Source: DASRDU01 sp046331565 (GTDB lineage Bacteria; Acidobacteriota; Blastocatellia; RBC074). Taken from it: a DNA stretch of 64,000 nt. A model generated the notes under the pieces. That model had not been told where the DNA came from. It saw only the letters and a program-made list of their open reading frames with translations, and ran no database searches. The position numbers and the translations under genes are program-made. Location of the stretch: positions 434,001-498,000 of the forward strand of contig JAXLQP010000002.1 in the NCBI GenBank assembly GCA_046331565.1. The letters are read 5' to 3'. Shown here one piece after another: positions 46,520 to 56,364 of the stretch (the stretch's first letter is position 1; every line of letters starts with the position of its first letter).

Positions 46520-46981
46520 TCAGTGACGCTGGATGCTCACCATTACCCTGCCGTAAATATCGAAGTCCATTTCCGGGGTAATTTCAATCGGCTTGTACTT
46601 GGGATTGGCAGCCTCCAGCCAGACCCGTTCACCATTGGTGCGAAAGACGCGCACGCAGAAATCACCCAGCACGCGGGCAATAATCACGTTGCCATCGGTA
46701 CAGGTCACGGAGCGGTCAACGAGCAGAATATCACCCTCGTTGATGCCTCTGCCGATCATCGAATCACCGATGACTTCCACGTAGTAGGTGGCGGATGGAT
46801 TGCGAATGAACCGCTGGTTGAAGTCGAGACGAATGCCAAATTCGTTCTCTGCGGGCGAGGGGAACCCGGCTGAAACGCGGGAGCGAAAGAGCGGTCTTGA
46901 CAGTCTCGTGCGAACGGAAACGCGGCGGGGAGTCGTGACATTTGAGATTGCTTCAGCCTCTTCAGCCGTCAGTCCGGTCAT
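46520..46981 (-). CDS. umuD: UmuD/LexA-fold S24 peptidase with Arg in place of the catalytic Lys
   Basis: The protein has 153 residues; the start at 46981 sits behind AGGAGGTG. The cleavage site is SAGFPSPAEN (Ala38-Gly39) and the nucleophile is Ser74 in VIGDSMIGRGI. In E. coli UmuD the general-base Lys97 lies 37 residues after the Ser. Here that position is Arg111 (FCVRVF; codon CGC), while the surroundings align without gaps. Self-cleavage to the active UmuD' form may thus be slow or lost. Otherwise it is the normal partner of UmuC. Confidence 0.92.
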   Translation of the reverse strand: MTGLTAEEAEAISNVTTPRRVSVRTRLSRPLFRSRVSAGFPSPAENEFGIRLDFNQRFIRNPSATYYVEVIGDSMIGRGINEGDILLVDRSVTCTDGNVIIARVLGDFCVRVFRTNGERVWLEAANPKYKPIEITPEMDFDIYGRVMVSIQRH

Positions 46982-47629
46982 TGACACCTCCTGTGATGCG
47001 GAGCGATGTTGCTCTGATGGCACGTTTTAGCACAGGTGCAACGTGGTAGCAATTGGTTCCTGAGTAAGGCAGGCAAATTCATTGCATGCATCGGCAATCT
47101 GATCGCTACCCGCTCTAACCTGAACCACTGTCCAAGGCAAGGTTAGGTCTGATGCCATTCAATCAGTAACGATACTGAGGAGCCAGTGCATTCATCTTGG
47201 TATCCTGGTCTGACTACCAGGTGATACGTACTCTCCTCACCAGTCGGGTATTTTCCCACCAGATTACAGCAGGAACTGATCTGACCGCATTCAGCGAGGG
47301 TGGATACCGGAGGGTAGACCCGGTTTATTCGGGCTGTCAGGATGTCTCCTGGAAGCTTCCATTGACCGTATAAGTCCTATATCTTCAGATATTTAGCTTG
47401 TCATTTAATGGTCTTTTCCTGTCAAAACCGGTTGGAAGGTAACTTCCGGTCAGAATCCTGATAATACCAGGATAGTATCAGGATGTTCGGAGGGACAGAT
47501 GGGACACTAACCGGGTCTTTTCGGGAAAACTCCCATGAGAGGGAATACCAAGGATAATTTCCCGAATATGGCCGGTTTCATGTCCCTCCTGTCCCATTGC
47601 GTGGAAGGATGATTAGAGCATTATCCCCT
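46982..47629. other. Long non-coding region: operator, dyads and possible replication origin
   Basis: About 650 nt without a gene, more AT-rich than its surroundings, between the umuD and helicase genes. It holds a dyad CACGTT...AACGTG (47021-47045), a candidate operator of the umuDC operon. At about 47200-47227 GTATCCTGGT faces ACCAGGTGATAC. At about 47455-47485 ATCCTGATA faces TATCAGGAT. An inverted array of GGGACA words spans about 47487-47600. Such dyads next to a replicative helicase gene suggest the element's origin of replication. That is inference. Confidence 0.45.
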
Positions 47630-49141
47630 TCAGGTCTGGCTCAGGATGAGCCTCCCGGATAGCAGACTCTCCCCGGTGGCCTCCGGCTGATCCGGTTCGG
47701 CTCTGACATCCTCCGGGAGTGACGTATCTGGTTCCACCCTGACCGAGATACCAAGCCAGTACCGCCCCCCGCCTGACTTGCCCTGGCTCAGCTTGTGAAC
47801 CTCCTGAAGTTGACGGGCGAACTGCTTCTGCGATACCGCGCTGCGTCCCGCCTCAGCGCAGAATCGCTGATATTCCTGGTGGAGTGCGGATGGCGCTGCC
47901 CGCAGTTCCCGATTGCCCGGCTCGACCCGGCAGCGTTCATCAAGGAAGGCCAGAACGGAGTCATTCTCCATCGCGTACTCCGTCCCGGCCTGCTCAACCG
48001 CCGCGCAGGTTCCCAGCCCGTCCCTGACGCAGGCGGCGGCCCCGGCAACGAGCCACGCGAGAATGCCCGCCCGCTCGGCCCGGAGCTTGTCGAGCAAGTA
48101 TTTGTCCTGTTCCGCCTCGCTGAACCGTCTGCGAAACGGGACGCGCCGGATGCGGTCGAGGACTGCCGTCTCCGCATCTCCGATGACCGGCAGATGATTG
48201 GTGGCCAGCCAGATCGTATCAGTCGCCTCGTACTCGAAGGACGACTGGTAGAGATGACGTGCCACGCGGTGCGAATCTCCGGTGATCGTCTTGACGAGCG
48301 CGCAGTTGAGTTGCCGCCCCTCATCGGTTTCACTGGCTACGACCATCCGCTTCCCGGCAAGTTTCGCAAGTTCAGGACTGGCGCTGTTGCCATCCGCCTG
48401 ATATTTGCCGGAAAGAATGACATTCGCGCTGATTCGCGCTGCGTAATCTCCGATGATCTCGCAGATGGTGTCGAGCAGAACGCTCTTGCCGTTCGCACCG
48501 ACTCCCTCGGCAACGAACAGCACGCGCTCACGCCTGCCGGTGATGGACAGTCCGATGGCGCGCTGCACGAAGGCAATCAGTTCCTCGTCATCCTGGAAGA
48601 TTTCCCGCAGAAATTGCTCCCAGCGTGCGGCTCTCACGCCGGGATGGTGTTCGACCGGAATCATCCTGGTGATTCTGTCTGCCGGATCGTGCGGGCGCAG
48701 TTTCCCGGTGCGCAGATCAATCGTGCCGTTGGCCACGTTGAGCAGTTCGTGGCCGGTGTCCAGCGCGCTCGCGGAGACAGTCATCAGATCGGCGGCGATG
48801 GTCGTCATTGCGCACAGGCGTCCCGACGCCAGGCTGCCTGTTGAATGTTCCAGCACCTCCTGCTTGCGGTTCACATCCGGTTCAGTGTGAGCCTCCTCCG
48901 CGATGGCAACGGCAGCCTCAATCGCCAGTTCGCGCACTGTGGGGCCAGTGTCCGGCTGCCAGAACCTTCCGTTCCAGACTAACCAGCCGCCACGCTGCGG
49001 AACATACATCAGGCGGTCTTTATAGCGTTCTGCGAACCGTCTGGCGTTGGCGGCGTCAGTCAGCCGCTGATCGAAGTTCAATCCGTCAAGCGGATCGTTA
49101 ACAAAGGGATGAGAATCCCTGACACTTATAGTATTATTCAT
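47630..49141 (-). CDS. SF3 replicative helicase of the phage/plasmid P4-D5 family, lacking a primase domain
   Basis: The protein has 503 residues. It begins with a D5_N-like region (FAERYKDRLMYVPQRGGWLVWNGRFWQPD). The SF3 helicase follows, with Walker A EGVGANGKSVLL, Walker B-type MVVASETDEG and sensor TIWLATNHLPVI. A winged-helix C-terminus ends it. P4 alpha-type proteins are about 780 residues with an N-terminal primase half, which is absent here and not found nearby. It should unwind the element's origin and use host primase. No clear ribosome-binding site is seen. Confidence 0.9.
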   Translation of the reverse strand: MNNTISVRDSHPFVNDPLDGLNFDQRLTDAANARRFAERYKDRLMYVPQRGGWLVWNGRFWQPDTGPTVRELAIEAAVAIAEEAHTEPDVNRKQEVLEHSTGSLASGRLCAMTTIAADLMTVSASALDTGHELLNVANGTIDLRTGKLRPHDPADRITRMIPVEHHPGVRAARWEQFLREIFQDDEELIAFVQRAIGLSITGRRERVLFVAEGVGANGKSVLLDTICEIIGDYAARISANVILSGKYQADGNSASPELAKLAGKRMVVASETDEGRQLNCALVKTITGDSHRVARHLYQSSFEYEATDTIWLATNHLPVIGDAETAVLDRIRRVPFRRRFSEAEQDKYLLDKLRAERAGILAWLVAGAAACVRDGLGTCAAVEQAGTEYAMENDSVLAFLDERCRVEPGNRELRAAPSALHQEYQRFCAEAGRSAVSQKQFARQLQEVHKLSQGKSGGGRYWLGISVRVEPDTSLPEDVRAEPDQPEATGESLLSGRLILSQT

Positions 49142-49256
49142 TCGATTTTATCTTGTTATGGTGACCAGGCAGAGGGTGGTGCCTCTACCTGGTCTTTTTG
49201 TTTCAATTGCGCACTCCGGTACTCCGGCCCCTGCCGGATTGAATGTGCGCGGTGGC

Positions 49257-49577
49257 TCAGGCGGCGAGTAATGATTCTGTCGCATCCTCATTGCCTGACT
49301 GTCGGTCGGGGACTTTCCACGCTGCACGCACGGCAGGGGAGTAGTTTGGCAGTCGTGCCTTACTCTCGGATCGGAACAGCGGAATCAGATCGCGTCTGAT
49401 CCGGTCGAGTTCCTCGGCGTCAAGTTGGTAACGACCGCATCGCCTTCCCGCTGCCTTGATTCGTCCGGTTATATGGATTTCGTAGCGAATTACTGGCAGG
49501 GGCAGTTTGAGCCTGACCGCCGCGAAGTCGTCGTCCATCGGGAAGATTTCGGACTGCCGGATTTTATTGCTTGCCAT
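49257..49577 (-). CDS. Element protein of unknown function
   Basis: A 106-residue basic protein with FAAVRLKLPLPVIRYEIHITGRI near the N-terminus. No family recognised. Its ATG shares one base with the stop of the upstream small gene, so the two are translationally coupled. It lies between the excisionase-like gene and the helicase gene on the same strand. Confidence 0.55.
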   Translation of the reverse strand: MASNKIRQSEIFPMDDDFAAVRLKLPLPVIRYEIHITGRIKAAGRRCGRYQLDAEELDRIRRDLIPLFRSESKARLPNYSPAVRAAWKVPDRQSGNEDATESLLAA

Positions 49578-49810
49578 CAGTCCATCACCTCCACGATGCC
49601 GCGATTGAGAAGATTGAGATCGTCACCTTCGCGGAGAAGATCATTGAGCGTCTTCTCCTCTTCGTAGTCCTTATCATTGCAGCCCTTCACTATGGCTGCC
49701 CTGAGCAGGCTGTCGAACCGCCCGCAATACTCCAGCCTTGTGGGAATCACCTCATCTGGAATCGAAGGGATGACCTTAATTAAATCAGTACCTTCTTTCT
49801 TAATATTCAT
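49577..49810 (-). CDS. Small element protein of unknown function
   Basis: The protein has 77 residues from the ATG at 49810, behind GGAAGGAGA. It is acidic, with LLRAAIVKGCNDKDYEEEKTLNDLL. No family recognised. It is coupled to the downstream 106-residue gene by an overlapping stop/start. Confidence 0.55.
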   Translation of the reverse strand: MNIKKEGTDLIKVIPSIPDEVIPTRLEYCGRFDSLLRAAIVKGCNDKDYEEEKTLNDLLREGDDLNLLNRGIVEVMD

Positions 49811-49935
49811 TTCTCCTTCCCTCGGACGAATGCCCGATGTTAAGGTTAACGTTGCAGTCGCCACTCCCTACCGGAAATGCATTGGCGACCTGTGAAGAAA
49901 TCCGAATCCAGCCCCGCGACTGGTCGGAGTTGTAA

Positions 49936-50142
49936 TTACCGATTGATGGTATTCGCATTGGTGTTCACCTCCATTGAGCGCAGGAATCGTTCGATATGAT
50001 CCGGCGTGAACAGAATTCTCCGGCCAACGCGGGCGTGCGGCAGTTTGCCCGCTCGTCGCAGTCTCCAGGCGGTGACCCGGCTGATTCTGACCGTATTGCA
50101 GAACTCCTGTTCTGTGAGCGCAATTGTTTGTTGAGTGACCAT
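49936..50142 (-). CDS. Excisionase-type helix-turn-helix protein
   Basis: The protein has 68 residues. FCNTVRISRVTAWRLRRAGKLPHARVGRRILFTPDHIERFL is the MerR-like winged HTH of the excisionase family (HTH_17). GGAGG lies 6 nt before the ATG. In integrative elements such proteins steer the integrase toward excision or act as transcriptional regulators. The integrase gene is 1.2 kb away on the same strand. Confidence 0.82.
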   Translation of the reverse strand: MVTQQTIALTEQEFCNTVRISRVTAWRLRRAGKLPHARVGRRILFTPDHIERFLRSMEVNTNANTINR

Positions 50143-50160
50143 GAAATCCTCCGTAAAAAG

Positions 50161-50189
50161 TAAAAACCGCCAGCAACATTGCTGACGGT
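50161..50189 (-). terminator. Terminator of the AT-rich unknown gene
   Basis: On the minus strand ACCG-CAGCA/TGCTG-CGGT (one internal mismatch) is followed by TTTTTA. It separates the unknown gene (50284-51201) from the excisionase-like gene, making the former a separate transcription unit. Confidence 0.65.
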
Positions 50190-50283
50190 ACGAATTAAGC
50201 CTGAATTGAAAAGTTATTACCTGTACTCAATTACCTCGCAGTAATATGGTGGAGAAAATGCTATGTGGAACCGAGTAATGGAC

Positions 50284-51201
50284 TTACGCATCTTCTTCCT
50301 CGTCAGAACGTCTCTCCTCATCAAGAATTTTTTTTCCTGCTTCAATCATTTTTTTCAGGTTCTCATAATCGTAGGAACCATTCCGAGGCTCGATACTGCA
50401 CAAACGAGCCGCATGCTCAGCAGCAAGCTCATATGGAGGTGTTGTCAATGAATCTTTTGAACTCGGCTCTATTAGTCTTTCAATCAGAACATCAAGGACG
50501 GGCAGCCCGCAATCTTCAAAAATGTCTCTGACTTCTTTCCGCCATTTCTCTCCCGTTTCGTCAGCTTTGAATTTATCAACTGCCGTCTGCCAATGAGGAA
50601 GTAAGCCCTCATAGAAATGGGCAACTCTTCTATTACGCGCAGCTATCAGGGCGTCTGGTTTTGGTCCAGGTTTGTTCTCAAGTTTCAGCGGCTTGCCCAA
50701 TCGTTCGGCGATGGTGTTTGCAGTTCCTTCTAATATCGAATCTCTATTTTTCTCATATAATTCCCTGTTGGGATTCCGAAATACTTCTAATTGTTTGACA
50801 AGATGCTCCAGACTCTGCCTGAGGTGGTCATTCAGATGAGACATGAAAAACTCAGATACTTCCTCTGTCTCTTCAGCCAATGATTCGTAGTACCATTCAT
50901 CTTTGGATAAATGAAATGGTTTCGCTTTTTTCACAATCCGATGTACAAGATCGCCGTTCAATCTCAACTCCATTACAGCTTCACGACAAGCTCCACCGCC
51001 GGAATCAGGTACTCCGGGTACTTCTTTCTCCGAAGCTTCGTACTGCACTATGCTGGAAAATAAAAGCAGTCGGCTGCTATTTACATCAGTTTGTCCAGAT
51101 GTCTCCGTAAAGCTATTAAGCCACTGAGCAAGCTCCCTGCGGTCTCTCAGAGATAGCCGGTCAACATGGTGTTTGACTTGTCTTAAAGTAAGTTTAGCCA
51201 T
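50284..51201 (-). CDS. Unknown AT-rich cargo gene
   Basis: The protein has 305 residues from the ATG at 51201, behind GGAGG. It is strongly charged and mostly helical, with no signal peptide or membrane segment. Its charged C-terminus ends in DEERRSDEEEDA. Phrases such as DALIAARNRRVAHFYEGLLPHWQ do not match any family I know. Base composition is clearly more AT-rich than the neighbours, a sign of separate acquisition. Position between integrase and excisionase, with its own terminator, is a typical cargo slot, for example for defence functions. No function can be assigned. Confidence 0.7.
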   Translation of the reverse strand: MAKLTLRQVKHHVDRLSLRDRRELAQWLNSFTETSGQTDVNSSRLLLFSSIVQYEASEKEVPGVPDSGGGACREAVMELRLNGDLVHRIVKKAKPFHLSKDEWYYESLAEETEEVSEFFMSHLNDHLRQSLEHLVKQLEVFRNPNRELYEKNRDSILEGTANTIAERLGKPLKLENKPGPKPDALIAARNRRVAHFYEGLLPHWQTAVDKFKADETGEKWRKEVRDIFEDCGLPVLDVLIERLIEPSSKDSLTTPPYELAAEHAARLCSIEPRNGSYDYENLKKMIEAGKKILDEERRSDEEEDA

Positions 51202-51317
51202 GAAACAATTCCTCCGAAGGCAATTCCGGCAATTCTTGTTCCTGTACCGCAGCATCGCACAAAACGCGTTGGTGGCGGTCTGAAGCAGCTTAATTCTGGT
51301 ATGAAGGTGTCATCTCT

Positions 51318-52472
51318 TTAGTTGATGTGTTGACTTGCCGCGATCAAATCGTCACCAGATTCATGGACAGCAAATGCTCCGGCGTGAAAGGCATTGAGTG
51401 CCGCTGCGATTCTTCTAACCGCCTGCTCATCGTTATTCACATACCGGGCAAAGGTCGTCATCTGAGTATGGCCGGAGATTTTCATTACCTGCATCGGCGG
51501 CATTCCGGCCTGAATCATTCGCGTGATGGCCGTATGGCGGCAGTCGTGAAAGCGGAAGTCTTCGATGCCAGCCTCACGGCATGCGGAAGCAAACGAAGTT
51601 TTCACGGTGTCAGTGATTCCGAACACAAGACCATCAGAATCCTGAAGTGACGATTCCCAGAGTCGCCTCAGTTCGGCTGCCACCCGCTCCGTCATTCCAA
51701 TTGTTCGTCCGCGCATCGTTTTCGTGGTAGTTGCTCTGACGGTTATCAGCCTGCCCTCCAGGTCAACGTCTGACCACCTCAACTGGAACAGTTCGCCTCG
51801 TCTCATCCCCGTATCAAGTGCGGTTATCAGCAACGGCCTGAGGTGCGAGCGACGCCCATCACAGACTGCCAGCAGCCGTGCTTCCTCCTCACGGGTCAGG
51901 ATACGATCACGCTGCACTTCATCGGCCTTGCTGATAAGTGCGTCGTCTGTATCGAAGGGGCTGCGGATCAGCCATCCCTGACGAACCGCGAAGCGAAACA
52001 TTGCCCTTAGAACTTCAAGCTCGCGGTTTACACTGGCAATTGACCGTTCCTTCCCTTTGCTCGTTGGCGCATGCAATCTGTCATTACGGAATTTCTCCAC
52101 ATCGGCGTGGGTGATGTTTTTAATTCGTTTTGCGCCAAAGTGAGCGGTGAGCGTCCGCAGGTAGCCGAGCGGGGTCAGGTATGATCGCCTTCCGCTGATT
52201 TTGCGCTCACCCTTATATTGTGCAGGCTGGAGCTTTCGCTGTTCGTAGATTTCCGCCAGTTCACGGAAAAGCACACGGTCGCCTTCGATCATCTTTTCGC
52301 CGTGATCCTTGTAGTCACGTCGAAGCTGCCAGAGAATTTCCTTCGCCGCCGTCTTATTCTTCGCCCGCCTTTTAATATTGCGGCGTTTGCCGCTCTCATT
52401 CGTGAAGGTGATACGTGCATACCAGAAACCATCCTGGTCCTGGAAGACATACCCGCTGCGCTCTTTTGCCAT
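51318..52472 (-). CDS. Tyrosine-type site-specific integrase
   Basis: The protein has 384 residues. An AP2-like arm-binding N-terminus (GFWYARITFTNESGKRR) precedes a SAM-like core-binding domain (about 65-170). The catalytic residues follow: Arg in TGMRRGEL, His-x-x-Arg in FHDCRHTAIT, His in SGHTQM and the nucleophile Tyr in FARYVN. It recombines attP with the tRNA-Asn 3' end. It sits next to the tRNA-fragment end (attR), not next to the complete tRNA. Confidence 0.95.
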   Translation of the reverse strand: MAKERSGYVFQDQDGFWYARITFTNESGKRRNIKRRAKNKTAAKEILWQLRRDYKDHGEKMIEGDRVLFRELAEIYEQRKLQPAQYKGERKISGRRSYLTPLGYLRTLTAHFGAKRIKNITHADVEKFRNDRLHAPTSKGKERSIASVNRELEVLRAMFRFAVRQGWLIRSPFDTDDALISKADEVQRDRILTREEEARLLAVCDGRRSHLRPLLITALDTGMRRGELFQLRWSDVDLEGRLITVRATTTKTMRGRTIGMTERVAAELRRLWESSLQDSDGLVFGITDTVKTSFASACREAGIEDFRFHDCRHTAITRMIQAGMPPMQVMKISGHTQMTTFARYVNNDEQAVRRIAAALNAFHAGAFAVHESGDDLIAASQHIN

Positions 52473-52513
52473 TACAACTACTCCTTATCCCTTCTTTATC
52501 CCGGCTCGAAACT

Positions 52514-52545
52514 GTGGACACATTGGACACATTTGTGGACACATT
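52514..52545. repeat. Right integrase arm-type sites
   Basis: GTGGACACATT at 52514-52524 and 52535-52545, with a partial copy between (52524-52533). These match the two copies at the left end. They also lie just upstream of the integrase start, so integrase could repress its own promoter. Confidence 0.65.
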
Positions 52546-52667
52546 GAAGTGTAACATGGGCCAGCGACGTGAAACATCAGGAAAAGGATTATAGCCAGAA
52601 ACGCGGCAAAGAAAGAACTTACAGAGCGGGAACAAGCGACGGGAAATTTGAAGAAACAATCATTGAA

Positions 52668-52716
<49 letters not shown>

Positions 52717-52817
52717 TAATTTTTTTGAGTCAGTTTCTGCACGTAAGAAATTGAAAATCGGGCTGATTGGAGTGCTTCCAAATCCTTCCGGCAGATACGC
52801 CGGTCATTCCGGGGAAA

Positions 52818-53180
52818 TCACCTTCCGAAGCCGCTGTTTTGATCCGAAGAAAAAACCAGCCATAGCGTCGCGGCATTCAAAAGAACCTGTTTTGAAAAGC
52901 TGATTGCGGCTTCAATGCCCATATCTTTCAGCATTGCTTCAGGTGCGGCTGTTTCCGCGCTGGCAATTTGCTCAGCGAGATGGTCACGCTTCCCGTCATA
53001 TATCGCCTGGTCAATCGCTCCCTTGAAAATGAAAGCATCACCCAGTTTGTCTTGCGCTGCTTCAGATCGTCCGGCTGGCGATTGATGACGACCAGATGAA
53101 AAGCCGTCGTTGAATGCGGGTCCTGCTTTCAGGGAAGTCAGCGAAATTCGCCGGGGAGATGAGAGATGACAGGCCAGGGT
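52818..53180 (-). pseudogene. Possible gene remnant without a start codon
   Basis: A frame of about 120 codons is open on the minus strand and ends at TGA 52818-52820. It has protein-like composition (AQDKLGDAFIFKGAIDQA, then IEAAISFSKQVLLNAATLW). There is no ATG, GTG or TTG in its first two thirds, and an in-frame stop lies just upstream. It may be the 3' part of a gene damaged near the element boundary, or chance. No family recognised. Confidence 0.25.
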
Positions 53181-53198
53181 GAAAATTTATATCTGCGG

Positions 53199-53651
53199 CT
53201 ACTCGGTCGAAACAGGTTCGTGAGTTTCCTCAAGTGCGGCGTGGACGGTGTGCCACGACAGGCTGGCGCATTTGACGCGGGCGGGAAACTGGCGGACTCC
53301 GGCAAAGATTTTCAGGCGGCCCAGGTGATTTGGTTCGGCTTCAGGGTCAAGCTCGCCTTTGACCATGCGCGTGAATTCATCGAACATTGTTTCGACTTCC
53401 TGCCTGCTTTTGCCTTTCACTGCGGCAGTCATCATTGAAGCCGAAGCCTTTGAAATCGCGCATCCCGAACCCTGAAAGCCGACATCCTTCACCACGTCGC
53501 CATCAAGTTCGAGATAGAGCGTCAACTGATCGCCGCAAAGCGGATTGTGGCCAAGCTGCGTCACAGTCGGATGTTCAAGCGCCCTGAAGTTTCGCGGCTT
53601 CTTGTTATGGTCAAGGATGACCTGCTGATAGAGTTCGTTCAGATCAGCCAT
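53199..53651 (-). CDS. sufU: SufU/IscU-type iron-sulfur cluster scaffold or sulfur acceptor
   Basis: The protein has 150 residues. The three conserved Cys are Cys39 (NPLCGDQ), Cys64 (GSGCAIS) and Cys128 (RVKCASLSW), the SufU pattern. In the family it accepts sulfur from SufS via a zinc site. It is the last gene of the suf operon, 58 nt after sufS. Confidence 0.93.
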   Translation of the reverse strand: MADLNELYQQVILDHNKKPRNFRALEHPTVTQLGHNPLCGDQLTLYLELDGDVVKDVGFQGSGCAISKASASMMTAAVKGKSRQEVETMFDEFTRMVKGELDPEAEPNHLGRLKIFAGVRQFPARVKCASLSWHTVHAALEETHEPVSTE

Positions 53652-53709
53652 ATCGTCAGTGGTCAGTGGTCAGTTGCAGAAACAGACAAAACATACTGGC
53701 AGCCGACAA

Positions 53710-54993
<1,284 letters not shown>

Positions 54994-55003
54994 TGTCATC
55001 TCC

Positions 55004-56329
55004 TTATCTCACTTCCAGATTCTGATGAAGCTTCGCCAGCACAGTTTCATCAAGCGCCTTGCGCACTGAGGCGACTTTGATTCTGCTGATCACGTCTTCG
55101 GCAAAACCATAAGTCAGCAACGCCCGTGCCGTTTCTGGTTTCAGCCCGCGACTGAGCAGATAGAAAATCTCTTCGTCTTCAAGCTGACCGACCGTTGCAC
55201 CGTGCGCGCATTTCACATCATCAGCAAAAATTTCAAGTTCAGGTTTCGTGTCAACGTGCGCTTCGCTCGACAGCAGCAGGTTTTTATTCAACTGCCGCGC
55301 ATCAGTGAGCAGCGCGCCTTCGCGCACGATCACGCGGCCATTGAAAACAGCGCGCCCGCGATCATCCAGAATGCCCTTGTAAAGCTGCTGGCTCGCGCAA
55401 TGCGGTCTGGCGTGATCGAGAAACAGATGACTGTCGGCAAGCTGATTGCCGGTGACGACGTACAGACCGTTGAGCGTCGTTTCAGTGTATTCATCGGCCA
55501 GGGTGACATTCAGATTGTGGCGCGAAAGCTGCGCGCCGAGCGCCAGCGCGGATGAAACGTAATGGCTGTCGCGCTCCTGATAAACCTGCGTGGTGCCGAT
55601 GTGAAAGGCGTTCAGGCTTTCCTGCTGCAAACGGTAATGATCAATCACCGCGCCCTGCTGTGCGATGACTTCAGTGACGGCGTTGGTGAAATACACGCCG
55701 TCAGCCGTTGTGTCATAGCTTTCAATCACCGTTGCCACTGCTCCGCGCCCGGCCACAACCAGTGTGCGCGGATGCGAAATGACAGGCTCATTCGCGGTCG
55801 CGGCAATGAATTGCAGGTGAATCGGAACTGTGACCACTTTTCCAGCCGGAATGAAAACGAATGCGCCGTCACTGACTGACGCAGTGTTGAGTGCCGTGAA
55901 AATTTCCCGGCGATAATCGGCGTAAGCGCCCAGATGTTCGCGGATGATTTCAGACTGCAGCTCAGTCAGATTCCCGGCGACGATTCCTTCAGGCAAGTCT
56001 GAGAAATCAGAAAGCTCGCGGGCGAAAATTCCGTTGATGAACACCAGCCGGGCGCGGCGCGATTCATCAAACGCGAATCTGGCAACGCTCTCTGCTGAAA
56101 GACCTCGCGCATCGGCCTTTGTCGCCGCGCGATACTGCGGCTTCAGCGCCGGAGCGATGTTCGTATACTTCCAGGCTTCAACGCGGGTGGTCGGAAAATC
56201 GAGCGCGGCAAAACTTTCAGCAGCCTTTTCGCGCAGCAGCGTCAGCCACGCCGGATCGTTCGCCTGATTTGCGGCCAGTACTTTGAAGGCCGCCAGATAG
56301 TCATCTTTTTCTTTCACGGGTTGTGGCAT
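55004..56329 (-). CDS. sufD: SUF complex subunit SufD
   Basis: The protein has 441 residues. N-terminal region WKYTNIAPALKP, then the beta-helix core with a C-terminal ADDVKCAHGATVGQLEDEEIFYLLSRGL, as in all SufD proteins. It forms the SufBC2D scaffold complex in the cytoplasm. The gene sits between sufC and sufS. Confidence 0.95.
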   Translation of the reverse strand: MPQPVKEKDDYLAAFKVLAANQANDPAWLTLLREKAAESFAALDFPTTRVEAWKYTNIAPALKPQYRAATKADARGLSAESVARFAFDESRRARLVFINGIFARELSDFSDLPEGIVAGNLTELQSEIIREHLGAYADYRREIFTALNTASVSDGAFVFIPAGKVVTVPIHLQFIAATANEPVISHPRTLVVAGRGAVATVIESYDTTADGVYFTNAVTEVIAQQGAVIDHYRLQQESLNAFHIGTTQVYQERDSHYVSSALALGAQLSRHNLNVTLADEYTETTLNGLYVVTGNQLADSHLFLDHARPHCASQQLYKGILDDRGRAVFNGRVIVREGALLTDARQLNKNLLLSSEAHVDTKPELEIFADDVKCAHGATVGQLEDEEIFYLLSRGLKPETARALLTYGFAEDVISRIKVASVRKALDETVLAKLHQNLEVR

Positions 56330-56364
56330 CGGTTTCAGTCTTCAAACGTCAGGCAAAGGCTGTC

